DNA from: Rhodocollybia butyracea
Taxonomy: Eukaryota; Basidiomycota; Agaricomycetes; Agaricales; Omphalotaceae
Length of the DNA: 13,714 nucleotides
Direction of reading: 5' to 3'
Assembly: GCA_015501585.1 (NCBI GenBank)
Contig: JADNRY010001264.1
Coordinates: 1-13,714 of the forward strand
The translations under genes and the position numbers were made by a program. Below, piece by piece: positions 1 through 8,864 of the stretch. Within the stretch, counting starts at the first letter, position 1. Every line of letters begins with the position of its first letter. The notes below the pieces were generated by a model that saw only the letters and a list, made by a program, of their open reading frames with translations, ran no database searches and was not told where the DNA came from.

Positions 1-1
1 T

Positions 2-226
2 TTACCGTCTTCCCGCTTTCTTTTTGTCATCTCGGCTGCCAGCCTTCCAGGTCTGGATGAGTCTCCGCATTCGGAGTATAGCCATCTCTCTTTACTCGCT
101 CAGTATACCTCTCTACATCCACCTCCCAGTCCTTCCGGCACTTCCTCCAGTAGAATACCTATACCAGGCCGGATGAACCTCCAGAGCACCATACCGAGAT
201 GTGTTACAGCCACAGTATCGGTATGA
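2..226 (+). CDS. Left-edge open frame, Ser/Pro-rich, unrecognised (partial)
   Basis: An uninterrupted frame enters from the left edge and ends at a TGA at 224-226, giving about 74 residues. It is rich in serine and proline (a PPPSPSGTSSS stretch near the middle) and could be the C-terminal end of a protein encoded further left. No domain is recognised, no splice signal defines its start, and an open frame of this length can arise by chance. It could also be 5' flanking DNA of the P450-like remnant that follows. Confidence 0.15.
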   Translation, partial: LPSSRFLFVISAASLPGLDESPHSEYSHLSLLAQYTSLHPPPSPSGTSSSRIPIPGRMNLQSTIPRCVTATVSV

Positions 227-374
227 CCAATTTCCCTGAATCCTTTTCTTGTCGAATCCCAATCTCAATGACAGTCCAAGAGATGTCATTGAAAATCCTA
301 CAGAAGAAGACGCGACGGAATCCCCCCGGTATTCCCTTTCTTTCATCCAACATCATCGCGGCCACCCTGTCCCT

Positions 375-900
375 CGTTTTTCGCCATGGTCTCCGTTGCT
401 GTTATCCACAACCTTACCATCGCCGTTGTCCTTTATTATCGCGTACGCCGTTCTCAAAGGCTTCTACAATATCTTGCTCAGCACTATCCCTGGCCGCAGC
501 TTCCAACTTTTGACTTACGATGCACGTCGTTTGTCTCAAACAATGCAAGAATGTTCATCAATTTTCAAAAAATACGGCCCAGTCGTTCAGGTTGGTCCCA
601 CTTGACTTCAAGAGGCATTTATTCTGTTCATAAATCTGACAAGAGCGAACTGTAAAAGCCTTCTTATGTGCGTGTACCGTGTTTTAAGAATCGCGAGCAT
701 CCATCTAACCGATTTCTCGCTTTTCAGGAACAACACTGACCATGCGTATGTCGACGCAGTCAAGAAAAGGGTTTCCGACAATGAGGACCCTCTCTCGACC
801 GCCATCAGCGACTTTCCCAAACGCGGTATCATTGTATGGTTATGGTTATGGCTAACTCGGCCCAATCGGTACAAAGCGAAAGTGGCCCCATAGATGAAAA
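375..900 (+). pseudogene. Degenerate fragment resembling a cytochrome P450 N-terminus
   Basis: In one frame a hydrophobic stretch resembling a membrane anchor is followed by the motif FKKYGPVVQVGP (about 563-600), close to the KYGPVVRVGP motif found near the start of many fungal P450s. The similarity then moves to a second frame, with GIYSVHKSD (about 614-640) resembling the 'IYGHKS..KSD' segment that follows in those enzymes. A strong intron candidate lies at 668-727: donor GTGCGT, branch CTAAC at 705-709, acceptor TTTTCAG, 60 nt long. The next exon reads NNTDHAYVDAVKKR. Stops at 602-604 and 653-655 and the frame changes make this a broken remnant. No haem-binding cysteine motif is present, and the LINE begins soon after the fragment ends. 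The P450 assignment rests on short motifs only. Confidence 0.3.
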
Positions 901-1057
901 AATCGGTCCGCACGTCAGCACAAGCAACGAGCTCGACTTCCGAAGAGAATGTAGACTGCCAGGCAAACGTGAGGATGGAAGCAAGGCCTGGTACAAAAGT
1001 ACCAAACTAGCTGGCTACATAAATAATACATTACAATAGGGCAAGTATTCATAACAA

Positions 1058-3414
1058 TCAAAGTTCCTCGTCATCGTCTGAGCCATAATGAATATGTCTA
1101 TCACACACAGATTCCGACCATAGCTGTATAGCTTCATGAATGAATTTTGCGATGGGGAGGACATCGTTCCATGAAAAGATGTAGCGTTTCAACAGTCGCA
1201 ATGCGTCGCCATCGCTGAGGCTGTGGTTTGGATGCATGAAAGGGTCAGAGGACGAGTAACGTTGTCGAAAGGTATTCCGTAGGGCTGTCAGTGCTGGGGT
1301 GCCTATACATTGGAGTAGAACATGTTCTGGTGTCTCGAATGGCGAGTTGCAACGACGGCAGGTAAGGTTTCCTGCAAGTTGGCCCTGAGATAGGCTGCAT
1401 TTACCTGGTGAGGCACGAAATACACTGGGCGTCAATGTTCCACACAATAAACGGGTAAGGGAGTGACGATGGCGAAAGTTTTTGATTAATAGCAAATAAT
1501 GCCGAAGGTAAATGGTGTGTGCAACGGCAGAGCCATCTTCACTTGGTTCCAAACGGTGCTGGAGGAGGCGTAATTTGTGCATAGTGTCAATGTCGGCGTC
1601 CATGCGCTGCAGGGTCGCTGTGTGGATACCATCAATGAGATGTTTTATCGATAGAGGGGTGAGGTGTGTTAGAGCGGGAAGGCGTAGTTGAGATCCAGGT
1701 AGATTCCTGATAGCCCAATCAACGTCCATGAGCCAAGATGATTTACCCGTTGCACGAAGATTGCTACTGGTCTGTAGTGCGAGACTAACCAGTTCTGACG
1801 GTGGTAAGGAAACTGCGTAAGAGAGGAACCTAAGGTTAAGTTCCAGTCGCCGGGTACGCAGTGGAAGGATATCCAGTTCTGTAAATAGAGGCGTGATGAT
1901 AGAGTTGTTGGGTAGGCCAAGAATGCGGCGCAGGAGGCGTTTCTGTGTATCGCACAAGGGTCCAAATGAAGTCTCTTCCACATCCACAGCGACGTCGGAT
2001 GCATGGGTGAGATGGCATTCCACAAGGGACATGTACAACATTCTCCCAATATGGGGAGGGATACGTGCACGGCCGACCAAGCGTTCACAACCAAGAACAC
2101 TCTTGGCCGAGCCAATGGCTGCTCCTAATTTGGTGTTGTAGTGACAGGCAAAAATATCGCGCGTTGTAGACTGAAGCCACACTCCTACGTATGGCCATTT
2201 GTCCTTCACCTCCAAGGTTGCCTCAGCGATATGGATACGGGGTAGTGGATGTGGCAGAAGACCGAAGATCATCACAACTGATTTGGACGCGTCAAGAGAG
2301 AGAAAATTAGTACCGCACCAATCTTCAAGTTCATGAAGATGCCGTTGAAGTCCATGGGCAGTACGGGAGATGATGGCAATATCATCTGCGTGTTCGAGGT
2401 GGGATATAGGGACTCCACAGAGACTTGCATCGTCTGGGTCAACGTTGAGTTCCAACGATGCAAGGAAAAAGGTTCCACAGAGTAGGAGAAGCCGGATCTC
2501 CCATTAGCACACCACATAACGCGTGAAAATGTTCTGACAACTCCCCATCTTGAACGACGGCATATGACATCTGCTCATACAGATTTTTCAGCCAGTCGAA
2601 ATAGCGGCCTGTCATGCGTAGTCATAGAGCTTATTCCAGAGGCGGTGCTGATTAGTTGACGGGAACGCATTAGAAATGTCCACGAAAGCAACAAAAAGTG
2701 TTTCTCCTTTTCCCCTCGTCTCTTCTATCAGTGCACGCAAAACGAAGACGTTGTTGTTTGTTCTGTGGTTCTCACGGAATCCATTCTGTGATGGTGGGAT
2801 AATACCAGCGGTTTCTGCAGCGTCGGAAAGCTTCATATGGATGATCAACGTCAGAACTTCAAAATGCAGCTTTCCAGGCCAATAGCTCGATATTCTTTGG
2901 GATTTGTGAAGTCCCGCTTTCCTTTCTTGCGCACGGCTGCGATCAACGTTGTCAGCCAGGCTGTGGGAACCCATTTGAAATCTACACAAGCGTTCAAAAG
3001 TTCGCAAAGGATGCTGTTGTCCAGTTCCAGCAACCATGAATACGTGGCGCCATCGACACCGGTAGATTGAGATGGTTTGGATAAAAAAAGGTGAGCCTTA
3101 GCAAGCTCTATGTCATACTCCGTGATACGTTCGTTAAGCGTAGGAAAAATGGACTCCTGTGATCTAGATCTGCTTTTACACAAATCGCATTCAGCTTGCA
3201 GAGAGCGACGCATTGCATCTGGTACGACCTTGGGAGGATTCAGGCGAGGAATGAAAGTCGTTACCAACTCTGCAAGTGAAACCAGTGAAGGAGACATTCC
3301 TGGGTACCGCAGACGTTTATATAGTTTCCAAAAGGCACCGGAATCCGAAGAGCATTCAACCAGTCGATCTAGAATACATCCTGAAGTTGTCTCTTGAAGG
3401 AGCGGTCCCGGTGA
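1058..3414 (-). pseudogene. LINE reverse transcriptase and C-terminal zinc knuckle, in four frame segments
   Basis: Segment 1 (3414-2851) holds the linker GAFWKLYKRL and the RT N-terminal motifs with STGVDGATYSWL and PKEYRAIGLESCILK. Segment 2 (about 2862-2612) holds QNGFRENHRTNNN and palm motif A, FVDISNAF, at 2686-2663. Segment 3 (2615 to about 2476) holds GRYFDWLKNLYEQM and motif B, GVLMGDPASPTLWN. Segment 4 (about 2477-1058) holds motif C, HADD (2392-2381), the thumb and connection region, a zinc knuckle CRRC-x8-H-x4-C at 1360-1307, and an acidic end DDDEEL. Each junction is explained by a one-base gain or loss; at about 2853, for example, a missing T in a short T run gives a premature TGA. 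Within the segments no stop interrupts the frame. All catalytic Asp residues are kept. Confidence 0.88.
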
Positions 3415-4175
3415 TTACACTGGTAGGTCTCGTTTCGTTTCGGTTTACTTCCCGCCGTTGGTGAAGTATTACTCTCAGGTAAGTCGGTGGCAACTTTCGG
3501 AAATCCGGAAACCGGTAAGGATGGAACAGGAACAGGGATATTACAGAAGTCATTAGCGGAGAAAAGGGCTGGGAGTGGTAATGTTGTGCCAGCCTTGGCC
3601 AGAGAGTCCGCCGCATCGTTGTGAGTGTTTCCCGAGTGCCCTTTGACATGGTGGAAGAACATAGGTGCTGACCGTGCTGCTATCCAGGCTGCGATCCTTC
3701 TCAGAAGGTCTCCGTTTGCACAAACCCAACCACACCTAGCGTTCCGTACTGACCAGTGTACAATGGAGTGTATAACATAGGTCGAGTCAGTGTTAACATC
3801 AAGTGGACGGTGAAGTGGTGTTTTCTGTACTGTAACGAGGATCGAATACAATTCCGCCCGATTGTTTGTTGGGTTTCCTGTGACTCGGGTTGCGCAGTTG
3901 AAAGAGTGCTGGTTACCAAAGTATATACCAGCTCCCGCGGAAGCATTGGTGTGTCCGTTATGTGAGCATGAGCCATCTGCGAAAACCTTGAGTCCGCCAC
4001 CCTCTGTAGCCTTGCGGTCACACCAGCCATATAATTTGCCAAGCTCGTCATCGGTATCTGGAGGAGCAGCATGTAGGATATCATCAAGGAGATGGTCCAG
4101 GTGGGTGACAAGTGGTAATGGGAAATCAGGACGTTTGTGAGTTTGTGTTGACGGTTTTCGAGGGTAGGGCCTTAC
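3369..4175 (-). pseudogene. LINE RNase H domain
   Basis: RNase H degrades the RNA strand of the RNA-DNA hybrid during retrotransposition. The domain proper spans about 3986-3585. All four acidic active-site residues are in place: Asp in VFADGSCS, Glu in NNRAELYS, Asp in NTDSTYVIH and Asp in HNDAADSLAK, together with the HVKGHSG histidine motif. A Pro-rich linker follows, ending at a stop at 3369. The frame is open from 4289, but its first 40 or so residues are an out-of-frame overlap with the endonuclease. The domain lies between endonuclease and RT, whereas in I-clade LINEs that carry RNase H it usually follows the RT. Confidence 0.88.
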
Positions 4176-4959
4176 GAGGCAAGATGATCCCCAGTGATAG
4201 AAAAGCATGATCTGACCACTTTGTTTGCGTGGAAACATCGAACGAGGTAATAAATGGCACGCATCCAATGGAGCAGACTCCATAGTCAATAACCGAGGTC
4301 ATGTAAGTATCACCCCTTTTCTGGAAAGACGTCCATCGTGAGTGGTTTCCTGGAATGCCACTCGAGCCATTGAGAACTGTTAAATTCAAATCAGTGCTCA
4401 TGGTCAAGAGCTCACGCCCTCGAGTAGTACACAGTGTATCGGCGGATGTTCGAGGAGGATGAGGGTTATCAGGGGCCCGTGAGGCGGTCCGTGCGTTCAG
4501 ATCACCAAATAAAAAATAGGGTAGACCTAAATTGCTGGCCCGTGTGCAGATTTCCTGCAGTGCATCCCAAGGATGGGTATCTGTCCAACGGCACCAGTCT
4601 GTGAGGCTGTTATGTGGCAGAATATACGCATTGATAATCAGGAGACCTTCGACCTCAATGGTGACTATGTCTGGTCCACATAGATCCTCTCTGAGGGTCG
4701 CATGTAAGTCTGACCGGACAAAGGTTGCCACACCACCCCAAGGGTCATCGAAATCTTCACTAGGTCGAGGTTGTGAAAACATTGAGAAATTTTCAGGCGC
4801 ATGCCAGATTTCATCAGGATACAGATGGGACTCTCCTATACAAGCAATATCATACGAGTCAAAGATCTCACAAAATTCAGAGCGGAGAAGATTTGACTGA
4901 AGGCGACCACCTAGATTCGTAACAGAAAAGTTGCGCTTGGCACGCGATCGGAGTAACGT
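4126..4959 (-). pseudogene. LINE apurinic/apyrimidinic-like endonuclease domain
   Basis: This frame encodes an endonuclease/exonuclease/phosphatase-fold domain, the enzyme that nicks target DNA to prime reverse transcription. The landmarks appear in order: NLGG at the start (strand-1 Asn region), IACIGESHL with the metal-binding Glu (about 4840), GDLNAR (Asp and Asn), SVIDYGVCS and WSDHAFLSL with the catalytic Asp-His pair near the end. The frame is open from just after a TGA at 4960-4962. The first ATG, at 4782, lies inside the domain after the catalytic Glu, so it is not the true start, and the real start is lost or further upstream. The frame ends at 4126 in an out-of-frame overlap with the RNase H, so a frame change near 4160 separates the two. 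Confidence 0.85.
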
Positions 4960-5762
4960 TCACGTGTATTTTATGTAAACTCGTTAGGCCGGGCCGTGAT
5001 GCCGTTACAGCGGGTTGGTCTGTCGGTCTCTTCAAGGAGTCAATACCCTCCTGGCAGTAGCTAACGAGTAGCTAAGGCAATATGGATGTAACACGGATCT
5101 GCACCGTAACTGTAAGATACGGGGTCACCTATAAAGGGTCCAGGAGAACACTTTTTATGGCAATATTTTTTTGCCATATTTATACAGTTACTATATCAGT
5201 ACTATATAGGAACATGGTTACTGGTACAGCTGTATGAATCCCATAACCTTACTGTACATCTGTAAACAGTACCTGGGAGCAATTTTACAGCCATATTTAT
5301 CTGGTTGTTATACCTTGTGTTATACGGGTTGTATATGGGTACGGTTAAATATTTGGTGGATATTGATGTATCTTTAGGTCTCAGAACAGTCAGAACAGTG
5401 GTTTTTAGTTGCTGGAACTTACCTACAGCAAGAACCACTCTTGAAAGTAGATATTCTAGCTCAATATCTACTGCTGAATACGAATGCCATATACCATCCG
5501 GCATCTACAAACAATCCACAAAGGGCAAGATATGGAAAAATTATGGCCATAACCAAGCCGGAACTGTACACAGTGCAGTGCAGATCCAATCCCTATCAGC
5601 CATATCAATAATGTAGCACAGACCGAAAAGGTAAAGATGTTTACAGCTTTGATGTTCCTAATAAGGCAATTTACATAGGTGCTCGGTCGGTGGGTGTCCA
5701 CAGTGTTGGCTTGAAAAATTGAGCCGATATTATGGGTTCCAAATTTAGTCCCCCCCCTTGCT
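4960..5762. other. Gene-free, AT-rich interval with small hairpins
   Basis: No coding sequence is supported here; the open frames are short, lack motifs and overlap one another on both strands. Bases 4960-5100 may include LINE 5' sequence or flank. The interval contains a 7-bp inverted repeat ATGGCAA/TTGCCAT at 5157-5177, a direct repeat of GCCATATTTAT near 5173 and 5291, an exact 10-bp hairpin at 5446-5472, and a looser stem just before it (AGTGGTTTTT near 5397 against AAGAACCACT near 5430). This could be decayed transposon sequence, but I cannot assign it to a family. Confidence 0.5.
5446..5472. repeat. 10-bp perfect hairpin
   Basis: AGTAGATATT at 5446-5455 is the exact reverse complement of AATATCTACT at 5463-5472, with a 7-base loop. 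It lies within the gene-free interval, next to a second, imperfect stem, which suggests foldback transposon debris rather than a regulatory site. Confidence 0.6.
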
Positions 5763-5993
5763 TGTAGGGAGGCAACAGAGTCACCGTGACACAAATTTCG
5801 GATCCCTCAGTTTTGCCTGAGTTAGCACCCGAAGCCAATCTGACTGTAACTTTGGCGACCATTTTTTTTTCATTTTTACAGCTTCCTTCAAGATTACTTC
5901 TCTTTATTCCACGGTTCCGTGGGGCGCTGGAAAGCACCTCCGTGGCAGTAACAACAAACGCAACTCTGTGACAGTGACCGTTGCCTCCCTACA
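5763..5993. mobile_element. MITE-like inverted-repeat element
   Basis: TGTAGGGAGGCAAC at 5763-5776 is an exact reverse complement of GTTGCCTCCCTACA at 5980-5993, and weaker complementarity (GTCACCGTGAC against GTGACAGTGACC) continues inward. The 231-bp unit has no convincing coding content. If the TA pairs at 5765-5766 and 5990-5991 are a TA target duplication, the element is 223 bp, starts GGGAGGCAAC and would fit a Tc1/mariner-type non-autonomous element. That family assignment is inference from the TA only, since flanking bases give no longer duplication. The inside also holds a small palindrome, CCACGGTTCCGTGG, near 5908. Confidence 0.6.
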
Positions 5994-6879
5994 CCCTTCA
6001 AATACAGTATCTACCTACACCTGAGGTTCCTTCTCACGCCGCATAGCCGTTGCCTACAGGTACAGCCCAACACATGAGTACCCGCTCTCTATCAGTCTCT
6101 CCGCGGGGTCTTGGGTTCCACTATCGATCTCACTATACTTAGTTTAGATCTTAACTTCTTTCCAATTTAGTCAAAATTTAGCCCGCACCTGAGGCGGCAT
6201 CTCATCTATGATCTAGGTCATGATTAAAACACTTCACTGGCTTGAGGTGGTCCGCTTTATGAATACGTTCAAACTCAGTCAGCACACTATTGCATGGTGA
6301 AATAAACTTCAGTATGCCAGCGCATATCTAGCGCTGTCAAGCAATGTATACATGAGAACAGTTGTAAAAGAATATTCAGGTCACATCAAAGTTCCTCAAA
6401 GATACGGTCATCATTTTGAAATTCCTGAGTGAACTGAAAAAAAAAAAACACATTTTCACATGGAATCATGCATACAAACGTGTGCAGACTCGACCAAGCC
6501 GAACCGCAACCCCGATGGAAAGCAATATCAAAAGTTGGGGTTATTGATCTGGGGGTTGCCGCTCAGCGATCGGGTTGTAAAACAGAATTATCAGAGTACA
6601 CAGCCGTTGCCAAAGCTCTATTCTCATGCGATTACTACTTGCATGGTGACATAGACAGGTCTATATAAAGGATCAGAGGTGAGACCGTTATGCCTCTTCC
6701 CCCGATGTCTCAACCTAGTGGGTGAGAACATTTAAGTGCTTTCTGTCCTCACAGACTAATGCTATCAGTGTAGATTCTTTGCGTTCGCTACTAATTTCGA
6801 TGTCATCGGCTCAACGTTCACACAAAACAACATGCCCCTTGGTAGGCGGTGAAAGAACAGACTCTCGTTGCGAAACTGA
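5994..6879. other. Gene-free interval upstream of the NACHT frame
   Basis: This is where the N-terminal part and 5' exons of the NACHT-WD40 gene should lie, yet no similarity to an effector or helical N-terminal domain is visible. Two short overlapping open frames (6460-6668) carry no motif. A run of A at about 6439-6448 and a TATA-like box at 6662-6669 are the only signals. Stops at 6850-6852 and 6877-6879 close the NACHT frame upstream. Confidence 0.5.
6662..6669 (+). promoter_or_regulatory. Possible TATA box upstream of the NACHT-WD40 gene
   Basis: TATATAAA lies about 220 bases before the start of recognisable NACHT coding sequence. An ATG follows at 6690, but its frame closes after 11 codons. 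The motif fits a core promoter, but in AT-rich fungal DNA it can occur by chance. Confidence 0.2.
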
Positions 6880-7740
6880 CTTACTCCAGACAAAGATGTA
6901 ACGTCGCAAAAGCTTCGAGAGGAGCTGATATTTGTTCAAGGTGCAGGGATCAATGGGAATAAGGTCTGCCTGCCTAATACAAGGCAAAAAATCCTTAAGG
7001 AGATCTCGGATTGGGCCTGGAAGGAGGACAGCAAAATGTCTAAAACATTTTTGCTTTGTGGGGAGGCAGGTACAGGAAAATCTGCCATTGCTCATACAGT
7101 TGCACAACGGCTTCAGAATGATGGCTTTCTGGTTGCATTCTTCGCCTTTGACCGGTCACTTCCGATGAGTAGGACGCCTAGCAATGCTCTGAGCACTATT
7201 GCTTATACACTGGGTGTTGGTGATGCTCACTTTAAAGAAGGATTAATTCGAGCTTTTGAGGAAGATCCTTCGGTCTCAAGCGGTGAAAGCATACAAAGGA
7301 AATGGGAAAAGCTCATAGTGGCACCCGCCCAAAGGGTTGATTCAACTAAGCATGTAGCCATTATACTTGATGCTTTAGATGAATCTGGTCCCCAGGAACC
7401 TGACGGGCCAAGGGACAGCCTGCTGTCAGTCTTAATAGCTGGAGAAAATGATCTCCCATCCAATTTTCGGGTTTTTACAACATCGCGATTGGAAAATGAT
7501 GTGATAGTATATGTGGAGAAGTTCATCAATGTACATTCATCCCTCAGGATCCAAAAGATGAATAATCTTGAAGGGGCTGAAGATGACATATACAAATTTG
7601 TTGTGGGCAAAATGTCAAAAGGAGGTGGATTAGGAATTCTGGATAACACCGAGTGTAGGGCCCTTGCTGCAAAAGCTGAAGGGTACTTCCAGTGGGCATC
7701 CACTGTATGCAAAGCCCTCAGTGGAGGTGGCAAAAGGGGG
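6880..7740 (+). other. NACHT NTPase domain of the NLR-like gene
   Basis: The frame is open from 6880. The pre-NACHT signature LPNTRQKILKEISDW (about 6970-7014) matches the 'LPGTR..IL..I..W' segment before the P-loop in basidiomycete NACHT proteins, so the domain starts upstream of the ATG at 7036. Walker A is GEAGTGKS (7060-7083), followed by the AFDRS segment. Walker B is IILDALDES (7360-7386), with the double acidic pattern typical of NACHT, and the sensor segment FRVFTTSR is at 7465-7488. The downstream EGYFQWAST matches the 'GLFQWAAT' helix of the family. All core nucleotide-binding residues are present. The frame is lost at the G run 7736-7740. A splice acceptor CTCCAG at 6883-6888 could join upstream exons that I could not identify. 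Confidence 0.85.
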
Positions 7741-8730
7741 ACTGTCAGTCTCAGCCCGTTTCAAGGAATTCATTTCCACAGCGCCAGGTAATCACAAGGA
7801 CTTGGCACCACTTGATAGCCTCTACCAGTCCATACTTACAGAATGTTTTGATTGCCAGAACAGAGAGGCAATGAAAGCATACAAGAATGTGATGGCACTG
7901 GTATTGGCTATGTTTGAACCTCTTACAAAGTCCTCATTAAAAAACTTCGAATTGAGAGGCCGTCAAGATCACAGTATAACAGCAAACGAGGGTGGAACTG
8001 TTAATGCAGTTCTGAATTTTTTGGGATCTCTCTTCACTGGAGTTGATGAACCAAACATTCCCATAAAGCCAGTTCATACATCAATACGAGACTTCCTTCT
8101 GGATGAAACTCGGAGTGGAGTGTTTGTTGTTAATATTGTTCAAGGACACACTACCCTCGCACGTGGCTCATTAGAAGTGATGATGATGAAACTGCACTTC
8201 AATATGTGTAGTCTGGAGAGTTCATATGTCTTCAACTCCCAGGTGATGGACATGAAGAATAAGCTAGCGCAAGGAATTCACCATGAGGTTGAATACGCAA
8301 GCTGTTTTTTGGGATGAACATGTAGGCCAGGCCCCATTGGAGAGCAGTTTGACAGTTTTGGTGGAGAAATTCTTGAAGCAATCTTCTATCTTCTGGCTAG
8401 AGGTCTTGAGTCTGTTACACAAGGTACATCTAGCGCTGAGAGCTGTTGCCAATATCAAAAAATATCTCCAAATTGTTGACCAGGTAGGTATTTTACAGCG
8501 TAGAAATCTTACATTGACTAAAGACAATGAAGCCATATGATTCTGACGTGCAACCTCTATTTCGCCCTGTGTCCAGAGCAAAATCAATTTTAAAAAGATG
8601 GCTCCAAGGAAGAGGTAACCCCCGGAAAAGCGAAAGCGCCAATATGGAAAGATTACTGGGTGAGATACAACAGTTTGTGAGGATATTTGGCCAAGCAATT
8701 ACGGATTCCACACCACACCTTTATCTTCAG
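7741..8730 (+). other. NACHT-associated helical/winged linker, frameshifted
   Basis: After the first frameshift, SARFKEFISTAPG, LDSLYQSIL and VLNFLGSLFTGV follow the usual order of the region between NACHT and WD40 in these proteins, then IKPVHTSIRDFLLDETRSG, matching the conserved 'P.HTSFRDFL.D..RSG' motif (about 8070-8120). A second shift at the T run 8302-8307 joins SC to FWDEHV, again as in relatives, and then FWLEVLSLL. QQFVRIFGQAITDSTPHLYL (about 8668-8727) is the family motif just before the propeller. An intron candidate at 8484-8576 (GTAGGT donor, CTGAC branch, GTCCAG acceptor, 93 nt) leaves the exons out of phase by one base, so this break is unresolved. Confidence 0.75.
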
Positions 8731-8864
8731 CATACCTTTCATACCACGAGAATCAATTCTTCAACAACTGTATGGTAAAATATGGCAGGAAATCTGCGGT
8801 TGTTTGTAACGGACACAAAATGTGGTGGTCACATCATGAAGCTACCCATAGGAATACTGACACC

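Larger units (their letters stand above)
1020..4980 (-). mobile_element. Non-LTR retrotransposon (LINE), frameshifted copy
   Basis: Read on the minus strand, this block encodes an APE-type endonuclease (4959-4126), an RNase H (about 4175-3369), a reverse transcriptase (3414 to about 1900) and a C-terminal CCHC-type zinc knuckle (1360-1307), ending with an acidic tail and a stop at 1058. The frame changes near 4160, 3380, 2855, 2613 and 2478, so this copy cannot make one polyprotein as written. No gag-like ORF1 is seen upstream and the endonuclease frame has no ATG before the domain, consistent with 5' truncation, which is common in target-primed insertion. I could not find a poly(A) tail or a target-site duplication, so both outer boundaries are approximate. 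The RT motifs resemble LINEs abundant in agaricomycetes. Confidence 0.9.

Noticed and set aside
1669..2141. Open frames in other phases within the LINE RT region
   Set aside because: They lie out of frame with, or opposite to, the RT and thumb coding sequence and carry no motif.
5202..5794. Overlapping open frames of about 100 codons on both strands
   Set aside because: No motif, splice signal or coding-like composition; frames overlap one another and lie among hairpins.
6460..6668. Two overlapping 64-66 codon frames upstream of the NACHT
   Set aside because: They are in competing frames, match no N-terminal domain I know, and are not joined to the NACHT frame by a plausible intron.
6722..6754. 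Intron after the short ATG frame at 6690
   Set aside because: It would be only 33 nt long, below the usual fungal minimum, and has no branch point.
8484..8576. 93-nt intron in the NACHT-WD40 linker
   Set aside because: Donor, branch and acceptor look acceptable, but splicing leaves the exons out of phase by one base, so it cannot be accepted as it stands.
8264..8698. Antisense 144-codon frame opposite the NLR linker
   Set aside because: The plus-strand reading holds family motifs such as FWLEVLSLL and STPHLYL; the antisense frame holds none.
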